From an uncultured Euryhalocaulis sp. (lineage in GTDB: Bacteria; Pseudomonadota; Alphaproteobacteria; Caulobacterales; Maricaulaceae): 64,000 nucleotides of DNA. Where the stretch lies: contig CAJXKJ010000001.1 of the NCBI GenBank assembly GCA_913055605.1, positions 62,001 to 126,000 on the forward strand, read 5' to 3'. The translations under genes and the position numbers were made by a program. This document shows, piece by piece, positions 51,536-60,808 of the stretch (the stretch's first letter is position 1; the number at the start of each line of letters is the position of its first letter). A model generated the notes under the pieces. The model was not told where the DNA came from and did no database searches. It was given only the letters and a program-made list of their open reading frames with translations.

Positions 51536-52879
51536 TCAGAGCGCGGCCTCCTTCGGCGCAACTCGCGGCAGCAGGAGGGAGCCCACCGCCGCGATCCCGA
51601 TCGGCACGATCAGCATGTTGAGGACCGCCGTCGGGCCGAAGCCCATGGCCAGCAGGAAGCCACCGGCCAGCGGGCTGACCGCCGCGGCGAAGCGCGACAC
51701 GCCGACCATGTAACTGAGCCCCGTCGCCCGCATCGTGGCCGGGTACACGCCCCCGGCCACGGCGATCAGCGCGAACAGCGCGCCGGAGACGCCGCCGCCC
51801 AGCGCCACCATGACCAGGCTCCACGCCAGATAGGTCGGTGGCGCGACCCAGAAGGCGATGATGGACACCGCCGACAACGCCATCGCCGCGATCAGCGCGT
51901 AATGGGGCTGTCCCTTGCGGACATAGAAGGCATAGGCGACCCCGCCCATGATCCCGCCCAGCTGGATCAGCACGCCGCCGCGCTGCGCGGCGGCCAGCGG
52001 CCAGCCCGCATCGGTCAGAAGCGTCGGCAGCCAGGAAATCAGCAGATACAGGACGAAGCTGACCAGCGTGTATCCGGCCCACAGCAACAGCGTCGCGGGC
52101 AGGTAATTGCGCTCGAACAGCGCGGCCACCGGCGCCTTGGTCGCGGGGCCTTTGGTCCCCGGAACCACGCTGACCGGCCCGGCGCCGATCCGCGCCAGGA
52201 AGCGTCCGATGCGCGGATCCTCCCATCTGCGCACGGCCAGAAGGCGCGGCGATTCGGGCAGTAGCACGGCCAGCAGGACGCAGATGATGAGGGGCAGGAC
52301 CCCGCCGGCATAGAAGACCATGCGCCAGCCGCCGGCCTCCATCAGCCAGGGCGCGGTGAACCCGGCCACCAGCGCGCCCCCGGCCACGGCGCTGGCCATC
52401 GCCACCAGGACCGGGCTGCGCATCCGCGCCGGCGCCAGCTCCGTGGACAGGGCGTAGGCGTTCGGCATCCCGGCGCCCAGGCCCAGCCCGGTGACGAAGC
52501 GCAGCGCGGTCAGCGTCGTCATGTCGCTGGTGAACGGAACGGCGAGCGTGCTGACCGAAACGACCAGCAGCGCGCCCAGCGCCAGCGGCTTGCGCCCGAC
52601 ATAGTCGCCCACCGGCCCGATCAGGAAGGAGGCGACCAGAATCCCCCACAGCGAGGCGGACAGCGGCCCGCCGAACGCGGCGCGGTCGACGCCGAACTCC
52701 GCGGCCATGGACGGCACGGCCAGGGCCATCGTCTGGATGTCGAACCCGTCCAGGAACAGGATCGTGCCGCACATGATCAGGGCGGCCATCTGGAAGCCGG
52801 ACAGACCGCGCGCGTCGATCACCTGATCGACGGTGCGGCCCCCCGCCGGATGGGCGCCCGCCGCGCCGGCCCCGCTCAT
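51536..52879 (-). CDS. MFS transporter, aromatic acid:H+ symporter type
   Basis: 447 residues, 12 membrane segments. The ATG at 52879 overlaps the stop of the NTF2-like gene. FLDGFDIQTMALAVPSMAAEFGVDRAAFGG is the DGFD signature of the AAHS family in TM1; GDYVGRKPLALGA is the loop 2-3 motif; LPESPRLLAV follows TM6. Imports aromatic acids or related compounds in symport with protons. It lies between the aldehyde dehydrogenase group and the flavoprotein cassettes, which fits uptake of their substrate. Confidence 0.92.
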   Translation of the reverse strand: MSGAGAAGAHPAGGRTVDQVIDARGLSGFQMAALIMCGTILFLDGFDIQTMALAVPSMAAEFGVDRAAFGGPLSASLWGILVASFLIGPVGDYVGRKPLALGALLVVSVSTLAVPFTSDMTTLTALRFVTGLGLGAGMPNAYALSTELAPARMRSPVLVAMASAVAGGALVAGFTAPWLMEAGGWRMVFYAGGVLPLIICVLLAVLLPESPRLLAVRRWEDPRIGRFLARIGAGPVSVVPGTKGPATKAPVAALFERNYLPATLLLWAGYTLVSFVLYLLISWLPTLLTDAGWPLAAAQRGGVLIQLGGIMGGVAYAFYVRKGQPHYALIAAMALSAVSIIAFWVAPPTYLAWSLVMVALGGGVSGALFALIAVAGGVYPATMRATGLSYMVGVSRFAAAVSPLAGGFLLAMGFGPTAVLNMLIVPIGIAAVGSLLLPRVAPKEAAL

Positions 52880-53784
52880 CACTTGGCCCCGAAGTCCGGA
52901 TCGTCCCAGGGCGAGGGCATGTGATAGGGGACGGAGATGAAGTCGGCCTCGATCTGCTCGATCGCGCCGTCCTTCACCTTGAACAGCTCCATCAGGTTCA
53001 GCGTCTGGGGCCGCAGGAACGGGCTCTTGGCCGGCGTCCCGTCGCTCAGCGTAAAGTCGCGCAGCTTGCCGGCGTGGTCGATGAAGCCGCAGCCCAGCGC
53101 CAGGCCGCGCTCCTCATCCACGATGGGGAAGCGGCGCCCGCGCAGCCGGTCGTCGAACTTGTAATAGCCCTTCTCGAACTGCTCCTGGCAGCCCAGGCCG
53201 CACACCGCGATATGCTGGGCCAGTTCGGGGTTGTTGGTGGTCTGATAGCCGTTCTCCACCCGGTTCGCGTCGGGATGGAATTTGGTGAACAGCGTGCCGT
53301 CGTTCAGCTGCAGCGTGTCGAAATAACCGTCGGCGAAGCTGATCAGCCGTTCGCGCGGGGTGCGCTTTTCCGGCGGCAGCATCTCGTTCATCTGCGGCTT
53401 GTCCCAGAATTTGGGCTCGCGGAACGGCATCGTGTGGTCGACCGCGCGCACCACCAGCGCCTCGACCTCGCAGATCCCGCCCTTCTCATCGACCTTCAGG
53501 CGGAGGGAGAAGGGGGATTCCTCCTCCGTCGTCTCGAAGACCGAGCCGAAAAAGCCGACCGCGCGCTGCTCAGGATCGCAATAGCGCAGGTCGTAGCCGC
53601 CGCGCTTGGTCACCGTCACCCACATGCCGTCGCCGACCATCAGGGCGACGTTGTTCTCGGTGTTGAAGACGGTGTCGGACCATTTCACCTTGGTCGGATC
53701 GTTGGTCTCCAGCGCGGCCAGATAGCTGTCCAGCACGGCGTAGAGGTCGTCGCGCGTCATGCGCGCGGGGGCGGCGTTCTTCAT
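52879..53784 (-). CDS. NTF2-like two-half protein, cytosolic
   Basis: 301 residues. Homologous along its length to the secreted protein at 19368-20405 (CGLGCQEQFEKGYYKF, GRRFPIVDEERGLALGCGFIDHAGK, ending SPWDDPDFG) but without a signal peptide. Half one MTRDDLYAVLDSYLAALETNDP, half two PRERLISFADGYFDTLQLNDG. Likely binds or converts a small organic acid or aromatic intermediate of the pathway. Overlaps the transporter gene (TGATG) and follows the EthD-like gene by 24 bp. Confidence 0.78.
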   Translation of the reverse strand: MKNAAPARMTRDDLYAVLDSYLAALETNDPTKVKWSDTVFNTENNVALMVGDGMWVTVTKRGGYDLRYCDPEQRAVGFFGSVFETTEEESPFSLRLKVDEKGGICEVEALVVRAVDHTMPFREPKFWDKPQMNEMLPPEKRTPRERLISFADGYFDTLQLNDGTLFTKFHPDANRVENGYQTTNNPELAQHIAVCGLGCQEQFEKGYYKFDDRLRGRRFPIVDEERGLALGCGFIDHAGKLRDFTLSDGTPAKSPFLRPQTLNLMELFKVKDGAIEQIEADFISVPYHMPSPWDDPDFGAK

Positions 53785-53808
53785 CGAAGTCTCCGGTTCG
53801 GCGTCTGG

Positions 53809-54114
53809 TCAGGCCGTCGTGATCGGGAAATGGAACAGCATCGGCGGCGGGCTGGCGAAATTGCCGACATCGGCGGCCGTGGCCTGCCCCTCGGGGGAGG
53901 CCATCGCCGCGCCCATCGCCTCGGCGCTCTCGAAATCGCAGGTGAACACGCATCCCCACGGGCCGCCGCCGTTCAGCGCGGTGACGTCGAAGCCCCAGCT
54001 CATCGCCTTCACGCCCGGCATGGTCGCGGCCAGCTTCGTATGGGTGTTGGCGTAATAGTCCCGGAAATGCTCCGGGTCGTCCTGCGCCGGATATAGCACA
54101 AGCAGTCGGTACAT
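53809..54114 (-). CDS. EthD-domain protein
   Basis: 101 residues. MYRLLVLYPAQDDPEHFRDYYANTHTKLAATMPGVKAMSW is the start of an EthD-like ferredoxin-fold dimer domain; DFESAEAMGAAMASPEGQATAADVGNFA completes it. A small cytosolic protein often found in catabolic operons, where members act as decarboxylases, cyclases or accessory factors. The activity here is unknown. Confidence 0.85.
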   Translation of the reverse strand: MYRLLVLYPAQDDPEHFRDYYANTHTKLAATMPGVKAMSWGFDVTALNGGGPWGCVFTCDFESAEAMGAAMASPEGQATAADVGNFASPPPMLFHFPITTA

Positions 54115-54172
54115 CGTTTCCTCCCCCGCCTCCGGCGGCCGGTTGGCCCGGCCTGCCGGTTTTCAGGCGTCC

Positions 54173-55651
54173 TTACTGCAGGTGACTGGGCGCGCCGTCC
54201 AGCAGAACGGTCTTGGTCTCCAGATACGCCATCATGCCTTCCGCCCCGCCTTCGCGGCCCACGCCCGACAGCTTGAAGCCGCCGAAGGGCAGGTTGAAGT
54301 CCGCGCGCATACCGTTCTGGCCGATCACCCCGGTGCGCACCCGGCGCGACACGCGATAGGCCTCGTCGGGGTTGTTGGTCATCACAGCGCCGGACAGGCC
54401 GTACTGGGACTCGTTGGCGATGCGGATCGCATCGTCCAGGTCGTCGGCGGGGATCAGCGACAGCACGGGGCCGAAGATTTCCTCCTGCGCGATGGTCGAC
54501 CGGTTATCGACGTTCGCGAACAGGGTCGGCTCCATGAAATAGCCGTGGTTCAGATGGCTCGGCCGGTGGCCGCCCTGGACCAGCTCGGCGCCTTCGGCCT
54601 GACCCTTTTCGATATAGCCCTCGACGCGCTCCAGCTGACGCTTCATGGCCAGCGGCCCCATCATCGTGTCCTCGGCGTCGGAATAGCCGACCTTGATGGT
54701 CTGCATCTCGCTGGCGATGGCCTCGGCCATCTCGTCATGCCGGCTCTTGGGCACGATGGCGCGTGACAGCATGGCGCAGACCTGGCCGCTGAACACGGTG
54801 ATGGTGTTGGCCAGGATCTTGGCCGCGATCTCGGTCGGGAAATCGTCCAGCACGATGGCGGCGGACTTGCCGCCCAGCTCCAGCGTATAGCGCGCCATGC
54901 GGTCGCCGCAGACCGTGGCGATGCGCCGGCCCGCGACGGTGGAGCCGGTGAAGGCGACCTTGTCGATATTCGGATTGTTGACCAGATGGTCGGCCGCGTC
55001 GCGCTCGGACGGGACCAGGTTCAGCACGCCCGGCGGCAGGCCCGCGGCCTCGGCCGCCTCCATGATCAGATAGGCCTCCATCGGCGTCTCGGGCGACGGC
55101 TTCATCACCACGGTGCAGCCGGCGGCCAGCGCCGGGCCGATCTTGTTGCACATGATCGGGAAGGGGGCGTTCCAGGGCGTGATCGCCGCGACGACGCCCA
55201 CCGGCTCGCGCACGATCATCGCGCATTCGGCGACCGGCGACTGGGCCCGGCGCTCGAACTCGAACGTTTCGGCCAGTTCGGCGGAGCCGCGCAGGCCGTT
55301 CACGCCTTCGCCCACGATCATCGGGGCGATCTTCGGCAGGGCGCCGATCTGCGCGGTCCAGGCCGCGCCCAACTCGCCCGCGCGCCCCTCCAGCCAGTCG
55401 GCCATGGCGCGCAGATATGTGCCGCGCTCCTTTGGCGACATGTTCGGCCAGGGACCGGTCTCGAACGCTTCGCGCGCCGCGGCGGCGGCGGCGTCCATGT
55501 CGGAATTGCCCGCGGCGGCGACGGTGGCGACGACGGATTCGCTGTTCGGGTTGACGATGTCGATCGTCCCGCCTTCGGCCGGCGAGACCCATTTGCCGCC
55601 GATATGCAGCTTGTCCGGATGGGCGATATTCACCCCGGCCTGTTCGGGCAT
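54173..55651 (-). CDS. NAD(P)-dependent aldehyde dehydrogenase
   Basis: 492 residues, full length. TPWNAPFPIM, KPSPETP, FTGSTVAG (nucleotide loop), ELGGKSA (catalytic Glu) and FSGQVCAM (catalytic Cys), then EEIFGPVLS and LPFGGFKLSGVGREGG. Cytosolic. Probably oxidises the aromatic or acyl aldehyde made by the flavoproteins. First gene of a minus-strand series with EthD, NTF2-like and transporter genes. Confidence 0.95.
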   Translation of the reverse strand: MPEQAGVNIAHPDKLHIGGKWVSPAEGGTIDIVNPNSESVVATVAAAGNSDMDAAAAAAREAFETGPWPNMSPKERGTYLRAMADWLEGRAGELGAAWTAQIGALPKIAPMIVGEGVNGLRGSAELAETFEFERRAQSPVAECAMIVREPVGVVAAITPWNAPFPIMCNKIGPALAAGCTVVMKPSPETPMEAYLIMEAAEAAGLPPGVLNLVPSERDAADHLVNNPNIDKVAFTGSTVAGRRIATVCGDRMARYTLELGGKSAAIVLDDFPTEIAAKILANTITVFSGQVCAMLSRAIVPKSRHDEMAEAIASEMQTIKVGYSDAEDTMMGPLAMKRQLERVEGYIEKGQAEGAELVQGGHRPSHLNHGYFMEPTLFANVDNRSTIAQEEIFGPVLSLIPADDLDDAIRIANESQYGLSGAVMTNNPDEAYRVSRRVRTGVIGQNGMRADFNLPFGGFKLSGVGREGGAEGMMAYLETKTVLLDGAPSHLQ

Positions 55652-55715
55652 GTCTGATCCTCCGCCATTCGTGTGCGCGCCTGTGCGCGCGTCTTGGCGG
55701 CGATCATAGTCATGC

Positions 55716-55738
55716 GCGCCGCCCCGTCGAGGCGGCGC
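55716..55738 (-). terminator. Hairpin between the efflux operon and the aldehyde dehydrogenase gene
   Basis: A perfect 8-bp stem GCGCCGCC / GGCGGCGC with a 7-nt loop, 20 bp beyond the outer membrane factor stop on the minus strand. No T-tract. Confidence 0.5.
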
Positions 55739-55757
55739 AATGTGACGGTATCGGGCC

Positions 55758-57215
55758 CTAGCGTTCGGCCAGCGAGGCGGCTTCCGGGTCGCCGGTCCAG
55801 CCGCCGCCCAGCGCCGCGAACAGGCCCACCGCCGCGTTCAGCCGCGCCTGGCGCGCCTGGACCAGCTGGTCGGAGGCGTCCAGCAATGTACGCTGGGCGT
55901 CGATCACCGACAGCAGGTCGTCCGCTCCGGCCTCGTAGCGCGCCTCGGACAGGTCGAAGGCGCGCTGCGCCTCGTCGGAGGCGATCTGCTGCAGCGCCTC
56001 CGCCTGTTCGGCGGTGCGCAGGGTGACCAGCGCGTCGTCCACATCCTTCACCGCGCTCAGCACGGACTGGCGATAGGTCAGCGCCAGTTCGCGATAGCGC
56101 GCCTCGGTCCGGTCCAGCTGGCCTTCCAGACGGCCGCCGGAAAAGATCGTCGCCGCGATGCCGCCGCCGAAGGATTCGGCCACGTTGAACGCGCCGAACA
56201 GATCGGTGACCGACACGCCGGCGTTCAGGTCGAAGGTCGGGAAGAAGGCCGCGCGCGCCGCCGCGATGTCGGCTTCCGCGCCGGCCAGCCCGGCTTCGGC
56301 CGCCAGCAGGTCCGGGCGCCGGTACAGCAGGTCCGACGGCAGGCCCGCGTCCACCGGCGGGGGCAGGATCTCGCCGATCTCGCCGGCCGGGGGCTCGAAC
56401 TCTTCGGGGAACATGCCCAGCAGCAGCGCTAGCGCGCTCTCGGCGGTGCCCAGCTGCTGTTCGATATTCGGGATGCGCGCCTGCGCTGTGGCCAGGGCGC
56501 TGCGCTGGCGCGACACGTCGAAGCCGCTGACCGCGCCCTCGTCATACTGGCGCTGCACCAGGTCGGTCACCCGCTCGACATAGCCCAGATTGCGGCGTGC
56601 GGTTTCCAGCCGCTGCTGCAGCGACAGGATGTTGAAATAGAAATTCGCGACGTCCGCCTGGACCGACAGCTCCAGCGCCCGCTGGTTATAGATCTGCGCG
56701 GCCAGCGCGGCGCGGGAGCTGCGCAGGCTGGCGCGGTTGCCGCCGAACAGGTCGACCTCATAGCTGGCCGACAGCCGCCCGGTGCTGTTCTCCGTATAGT
56801 CGCCGGAGCCGCCCCCGCCGCCGGTGAAGGTGTCGACCACGCCGTCGCCGTCGGTGTCGATCCCGCCGCTGAAGCCGCCGCCGCCGCTCTCGCTGAACGT
56901 CGTCGACTCGCTGGCGCTGACCTGGGGCAGGAAGGGCGCGCGGCTCTGGCGGACGGATGCCCGGGCCTGCAGGACGCGCTCCAGACCGGCCTGCAGATTG
57001 TTGTTCGCCAGCATGGCCTGCGCTTCCAGCGCGTTCAGCGACTCGTCGCCGAAGGCCGCCCACCATTGCGGGTCGGGCGCGTCGCCGGCCTCGGTCTCCA
57101 GATATTCGTACGCGCCCGGCATGGCCAAAGGCTGCGTGTCGATGTCGCTGGGCTCCAGCGCCGCGCAGGCGGTGACCAGAGGCAGGGCGGAAAGCAGCAG
57201 GATACGACGCGTCAT
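55758..57215 (-). CDS. Outer membrane efflux lipoprotein (NodT family)
   Basis: 485 residues. Lipoprotein signal LLLSALPLVTAC. TolC-like trimeric channel: two repeats with ALEAQAMLANNNLQAGLERVLQARASVRQSRAPFLPQVSASES and RRPDLLAAEAGLAGAEADIAAARAAFFPTFDLNAG. A Gly-rich insert at about residues 112-142 contains DTDGDGVVD, a calcium-type loop that is unusual in this family. 4 bp behind macB, so it is the outer channel of this MacAB system. Confidence 0.92.
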   Translation of the reverse strand: MTRRILLLSALPLVTACAALEPSDIDTQPLAMPGAYEYLETEAGDAPDPQWWAAFGDESLNALEAQAMLANNNLQAGLERVLQARASVRQSRAPFLPQVSASESTTFSESGGGGFSGGIDTDGDGVVDTFTGGGGGSGDYTENSTGRLSASYEVDLFGGNRASLRSSRAALAAQIYNQRALELSVQADVANFYFNILSLQQRLETARRNLGYVERVTDLVQRQYDEGAVSGFDVSRQRSALATAQARIPNIEQQLGTAESALALLLGMFPEEFEPPAGEIGEILPPPVDAGLPSDLLYRRPDLLAAEAGLAGAEADIAAARAAFFPTFDLNAGVSVTDLFGAFNVAESFGGGIAATIFSGGRLEGQLDRTEARYRELALTYRQSVLSAVKDVDDALVTLRTAEQAEALQQIASDEAQRAFDLSEARYEAGADDLLSVIDAQRTLLDASDQLVQARQARLNAAVGLFAALGGGWTGDPEAASLAER

Positions 57216-57218
57216 TCT

Positions 57219-59156
57219 CTACTCCGAAGCCAGCGCGGCGACCGGGTCCATCCGGCTTGCCTTACGCGCGGGCAGATAACCAAACAACAGCCCTGTCGCC
57301 AAAGCGCAGGAAAAGGCCAGGATCGCCGGGCCCGGCGTGATCGCGGTTTCGATCACCCCGCTGCGCCCGACGCCGAGCGCGACGGCAATGCCGAGGCCGA
57401 CACCGATCAGCCCGCCCAGCGCGCCGACGACCAGCGCCTCGGTATTGAACTGCACCATGATGTCGCTTCTTCGCGCCCCGGTCGCCATCCGCACGCCGAT
57501 CTCGCGCGTCCGCTCGCTGACGCTGACCAGCATGATGTTCATCACACCGATGCCCCCGACCAGCAGCGAGATCGCCGCGATGGAGGCCAGCAGCACGGTG
57601 AACACCTGGGATGCGCTCTGCACCGTCTCAAGGATCGAGGCGGTGTTGCGGATCTGGAAATCCTCGGTGCCGTGGCGCTGCATCAGCAGCTCGTGCACCT
57701 CGGCCTCCGTCTGGTCCATCAGGTCGGCGTCGGCCACCGACAGCGTGATGTTGGACAGATATTGCCGGCCGAACAGGCGGATGAAGCCGGTCGTGACCGG
57801 GATCGCCGCGATATTGTCCTGGTCCTGGCCGAACCCGGCGGCGCCCTTGGCGGCCAGCACGCCGATCACCTCATAGGGGGAATCGCCGGCCAGCACGATT
57901 TCGCCGATGGGCGAGGTCTCCGGGAACAGGTCGCCCGCCACCGTGGCGCCCAGCACCATGACCGGGGCGTAGCGGTCGACATCGTCTTCGGTGAAGAAGC
58001 CGCCCTCGGCCATCGTCCAGTCGCGCGCCTGCGGGAAATCCTCGGTCACGCCCTGCACCTGCACGCGGCTGTCGACGCTGCCGGCGCGCAGCGTGGTGTA
58101 GCTTTCGCGCGTCGGCACGGCGTAGGTGACGTTCGGCAGTTCGATCTGGATCGCTTCGGCGTCCTCCATGGTCAGCGTCGCCACCGCGTCGCCGCGGAAG
58201 CGCGTGCCGGGCGCGCCCGGATTCACGAACAGCAGGTTCGATCCCATGGTGGAGATCCGGTCCACGATCTGCCGCTGGCTGCCTTCGCCCAGCGCCAGCA
58301 TCGCCACCACGGCGGCGACGCCGATGACCACGCCCAGCAGGGTGAGGGCGGTTCGGAACAGATTGGCGCGCAGGCTGCGGAACGCCATCTTCACCGACTC
58401 CAGAATCTGGATCAGCGGCTTGGGGCTGCGCGCCGTCTGCGGCGCAGCGGCGGCGTGACGGGCGCCGGCCTTCGGCCCGGTGTCCTCCACGATCCGGCCG
58501 TCGCGGAACTCGATCTGGCGGTCGGCGTGCTCGGCCACATGGGCGTCGTGGGTGATCAGGATGATGGTGCGGCCGGATTCGTGCAGCCGGCGCAGCAGCT
58601 TCAGCAGCTCTTCCGACGAGGCGCTGTCCAGCGCCCCGGTCGGTTCGTCGGCCAGGATGATCTCCGCGCCGTTCATCAGCGCCCGCGCGACGGACACGCG
58701 CTGCTGCTGGCCGCCGGACAGCTGGTTCGGCTTGTGGTCCAGCCGGTCGCCCAGGCCCAGCTCGGTCAGCAGCTCATAGGCGCGCTGTTCGCGCTCCTCC
58801 AGCGACTTGCCGGCATAGACCGCCGGGATCTCCACATTCTCCAGCGCGGTCAGCGAGGACAGCAGGTTATAGCGCTGGAAGACGAAGCCGAACGTGTCGC
58901 GGCGCAGCGCGGCCAGCTCGTCGGCGCTCATCTTGGCGGTGTCGCGGCCGCGCACGCGATAGGCGCCCATGCTCGGCCGGTCGAGACAGCCCAGGATGTT
59001 CATCAGGGTCGACTTGCCCGACCCCGACTGGCCCATGATGGCGACATACTCGCCGGCTTCGATGGTCAGGGACACGTCGTCCAGCGCGCGGATCACCGTG
59101 TCGCCCGACGGATAGAGCCGGGAGACGCTGCGGAGGTCGATCAGGGGCGCATCCAT
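57219..59156 (-). CDS. macB: MacB-type ABC transporter (ATPase plus permease)
   Basis: 645 residues. N-terminal ATPase: GQSGSGKST (Walker A), LSGGQQQRVSVARAL (signature), ILADEPTGALD (Walker B). Four membrane segments: one at about 285-305 (LTLLGVVIGVAAVVAMLALG), then a large periplasmic domain, and three at the C-terminus (IAAISLLVGGIGVMNIMLVSVSERTREIGVRMATGAR). Exports a drug, peptide or siderophore-like compound across the envelope with MacA and the outer membrane factor. Substrate unknown. Confidence 0.95.
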   Translation of the reverse strand: MDAPLIDLRSVSRLYPSGDTVIRALDDVSLTIEAGEYVAIMGQSGSGKSTLMNILGCLDRPSMGAYRVRGRDTAKMSADELAALRRDTFGFVFQRYNLLSSLTALENVEIPAVYAGKSLEEREQRAYELLTELGLGDRLDHKPNQLSGGQQQRVSVARALMNGAEIILADEPTGALDSASSEELLKLLRRLHESGRTIILITHDAHVAEHADRQIEFRDGRIVEDTGPKAGARHAAAAPQTARSPKPLIQILESVKMAFRSLRANLFRTALTLLGVVIGVAAVVAMLALGEGSQRQIVDRISTMGSNLLFVNPGAPGTRFRGDAVATLTMEDAEAIQIELPNVTYAVPTRESYTTLRAGSVDSRVQVQGVTEDFPQARDWTMAEGGFFTEDDVDRYAPVMVLGATVAGDLFPETSPIGEIVLAGDSPYEVIGVLAAKGAAGFGQDQDNIAAIPVTTGFIRLFGRQYLSNITLSVADADLMDQTEAEVHELLMQRHGTEDFQIRNTASILETVQSASQVFTVLLASIAAISLLVGGIGVMNIMLVSVSERTREIGVRMATGARRSDIMVQFNTEALVVGALGGLIGVGLGIAVALGVGRSGVIETAITPGPAILAFSCALATGLLFGYLPARKASRMDPVAALASE

Positions 59157-59166
59157 CGGCGGCGTC

Positions 59167-60624
59167 CTAGAACGGGCGGAAGCCGCCCGGCGGGCCGCGG
59201 AAGCCGCCGGAATCGCCGGCCGACGCGGCGGCCATGCCCAGCACGATCTCCTCGCCCTGTTCGAGGCCGGAGATCACCTCCGCCTCGGTGCGGCTGACCA
59301 GCCCGACCTGGATCGTGCGCGGGGAGGGGCCGTTCGGCGTCAGCACCAGCACGACATGCGCCTTCGGCCCGCCGCGCCCGTCGCTCATCCAGTCCGGCTG
59401 GTCGGAGCCGCCCTGGGCGAAACGCGCCGCGGGACCGTCCTCGCCGCCCTCGGCGCCGCCGGGCACGCCGCCGCCCTGCTGGAAGCGGGCGCGCATCTGC
59501 GCGCGCTCCTCATCGGACATATTGGCGATACGCTGGCGCATTTCCTCGGACGGCTGGAAGCCGCCCGGGCCTCCGCCGTCGCCCGGGCCCATGGCGGCCG
59601 CGCCGGCGTCCGCGACCGGCTGGCCGCCTGCCGCAATGATCATGCTGGCCGGAATCTGCAGCGCCGCGGCCGGCACGCGCAGCACGTTGCGCGCCTGGCC
59701 CAGCACGAAGCTGACCTGGGCCGACATCTGGGGCAGCAGCGCGCGGTCCTCGTTCTGCACGTCCAGCAGCGCCTTGTAGAGCACCACGTCGTTGACGACT
59801 TCCGGCTCCGGCAGGATCTGGCGCACCGTGGCGCGCCAGCGCCGGTCCGGATCGCCCAGCGTGGTGAAATAGGCCGGCAGCCCCTCGCGCAGGCGCGGCA
59901 CGTCGGCCTCCGACACGTCGGCGCTGACCGTCATCACGGTCAGGTCCGCGATCCGCATGATCACCGGCGCGGTCTGGTTGGCGTTCAGGGTCTGGCCCTC
60001 GACGGCGCTGTGGCTGATCACCGTGCCGGTCATGGGGGCGTAGATCTTGGTGTAGTTCAGGCTGGTCAGGTCGCCTTCCAGCGTCGACTGCGTGCGGTCG
60101 ATCTGGGCTTCCAGCTGCGCCAGCTGGGCCTCGGCGACCTGAAGCTGGGCGTCGTCGGCTTCCCATTCGGCCTGGCTGATCGCGTCGGCGGTCAGCAGCG
60201 CCTGGCTGCGCTTGGCCGCCGCGCGCGCCAGCGCCAGTTGCGCGGTCTGCTGGCGGTGGCTGGCTTGCAGCTCGCGCAGCTGCGCCTGGTCGGCGTCGAC
60301 GCGCGACTGCGCCAGCTGCGGATCGATCTCCGCCACCAGCTCGCCCTGCTGGACCTGATCGCCGACGTCATAGTGCAGGCGCAGAAGCTGCCCCGACACC
60401 TGCGCGCCGACATCGACATAGTTTTTCGGCTCCACGGTCCCCAGCGCCACGATGGCGCTTTCGATATCGCCGCGCGTCACCGTTGCGGTGCGGTAGCTCG
60501 GCGCGGGGTCGGAGCCCGCAAAGCGCATCGCCACGAAGCCGACAATGGCCAGCAGAACAACGCCAATGACCGCGCGCGTTACGATACGTCTGCGCCGCGC
60601 GCGTTTCTGGATCAGGTCGGACAT
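59167..60624 (-). CDS. macA: MacA-type periplasmic adaptor
   Basis: 485 residues. One N-terminal membrane anchor (VIGVVLLAIVGFVAMRFAG), lipoyl-like half-motifs (RGDIESAIVALGTVEP, KIYAPMTGTVISH), a long helical hairpin (about 100-165) and beta-barrel region. An insert of about 65 residues after ASMIIAAGGQP is rich in Gly, Met, Gln and charged residues (EEMRQRIANMSDEERAQMRARF), reminiscent of Spy/LTXXQ-type helices. First gene of macA-macB-omf. Confidence 0.93.
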   Translation of the reverse strand: MSDLIQKRARRRRIVTRAVIGVVLLAIVGFVAMRFAGSDPAPSYRTATVTRGDIESAIVALGTVEPKNYVDVGAQVSGQLLRLHYDVGDQVQQGELVAEIDPQLAQSRVDADQAQLRELQASHRQQTAQLALARAAAKRSQALLTADAISQAEWEADDAQLQVAEAQLAQLEAQIDRTQSTLEGDLTSLNYTKIYAPMTGTVISHSAVEGQTLNANQTAPVIMRIADLTVMTVSADVSEADVPRLREGLPAYFTTLGDPDRRWRATVRQILPEPEVVNDVVLYKALLDVQNEDRALLPQMSAQVSFVLGQARNVLRVPAAALQIPASMIIAAGGQPVADAGAAAMGPGDGGGPGGFQPSEEMRQRIANMSDEERAQMRARFQQGGGVPGGAEGGEDGPAARFAQGGSDQPDWMSDGRGGPKAHVVLVLTPNGPSPRTIQVGLVSRTEAEVISGLEQGEEIVLGMAAASAGDSGGFRGPPGGFRPF

Positions 60625-60808
60625 TCTGCTGACTGCTCTCTCTGGAGTGGTGACGCCTGGCCTTCAACGGCCGGGCGGGCATAAGCCGTCGCATCTGCGA
60701 ACATCTTTATGCACTGCACGCTTAAACCCAGTCTGAACGCCGGGAAAGTTACAGTCAGTTTAGCTCAAACCGGCCGGAAGTCCTTGTGCGGTCAAGCAAA
60801 GCCGGTGT

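Noticed and set aside
57066-59297. Plus-strand frame of about 740 codons opposite macB
   Set aside because: Walker A, signature and Walker B are all in the minus-strand frame; the opposite frame is His/Arg-rich shadow.
60625-60808. Possible response-regulator boxes (TGTAAC-like) before macA
   Set aside because: Single TGTAAC with no second matching half-site at fixed spacing; too weak to report as a site.
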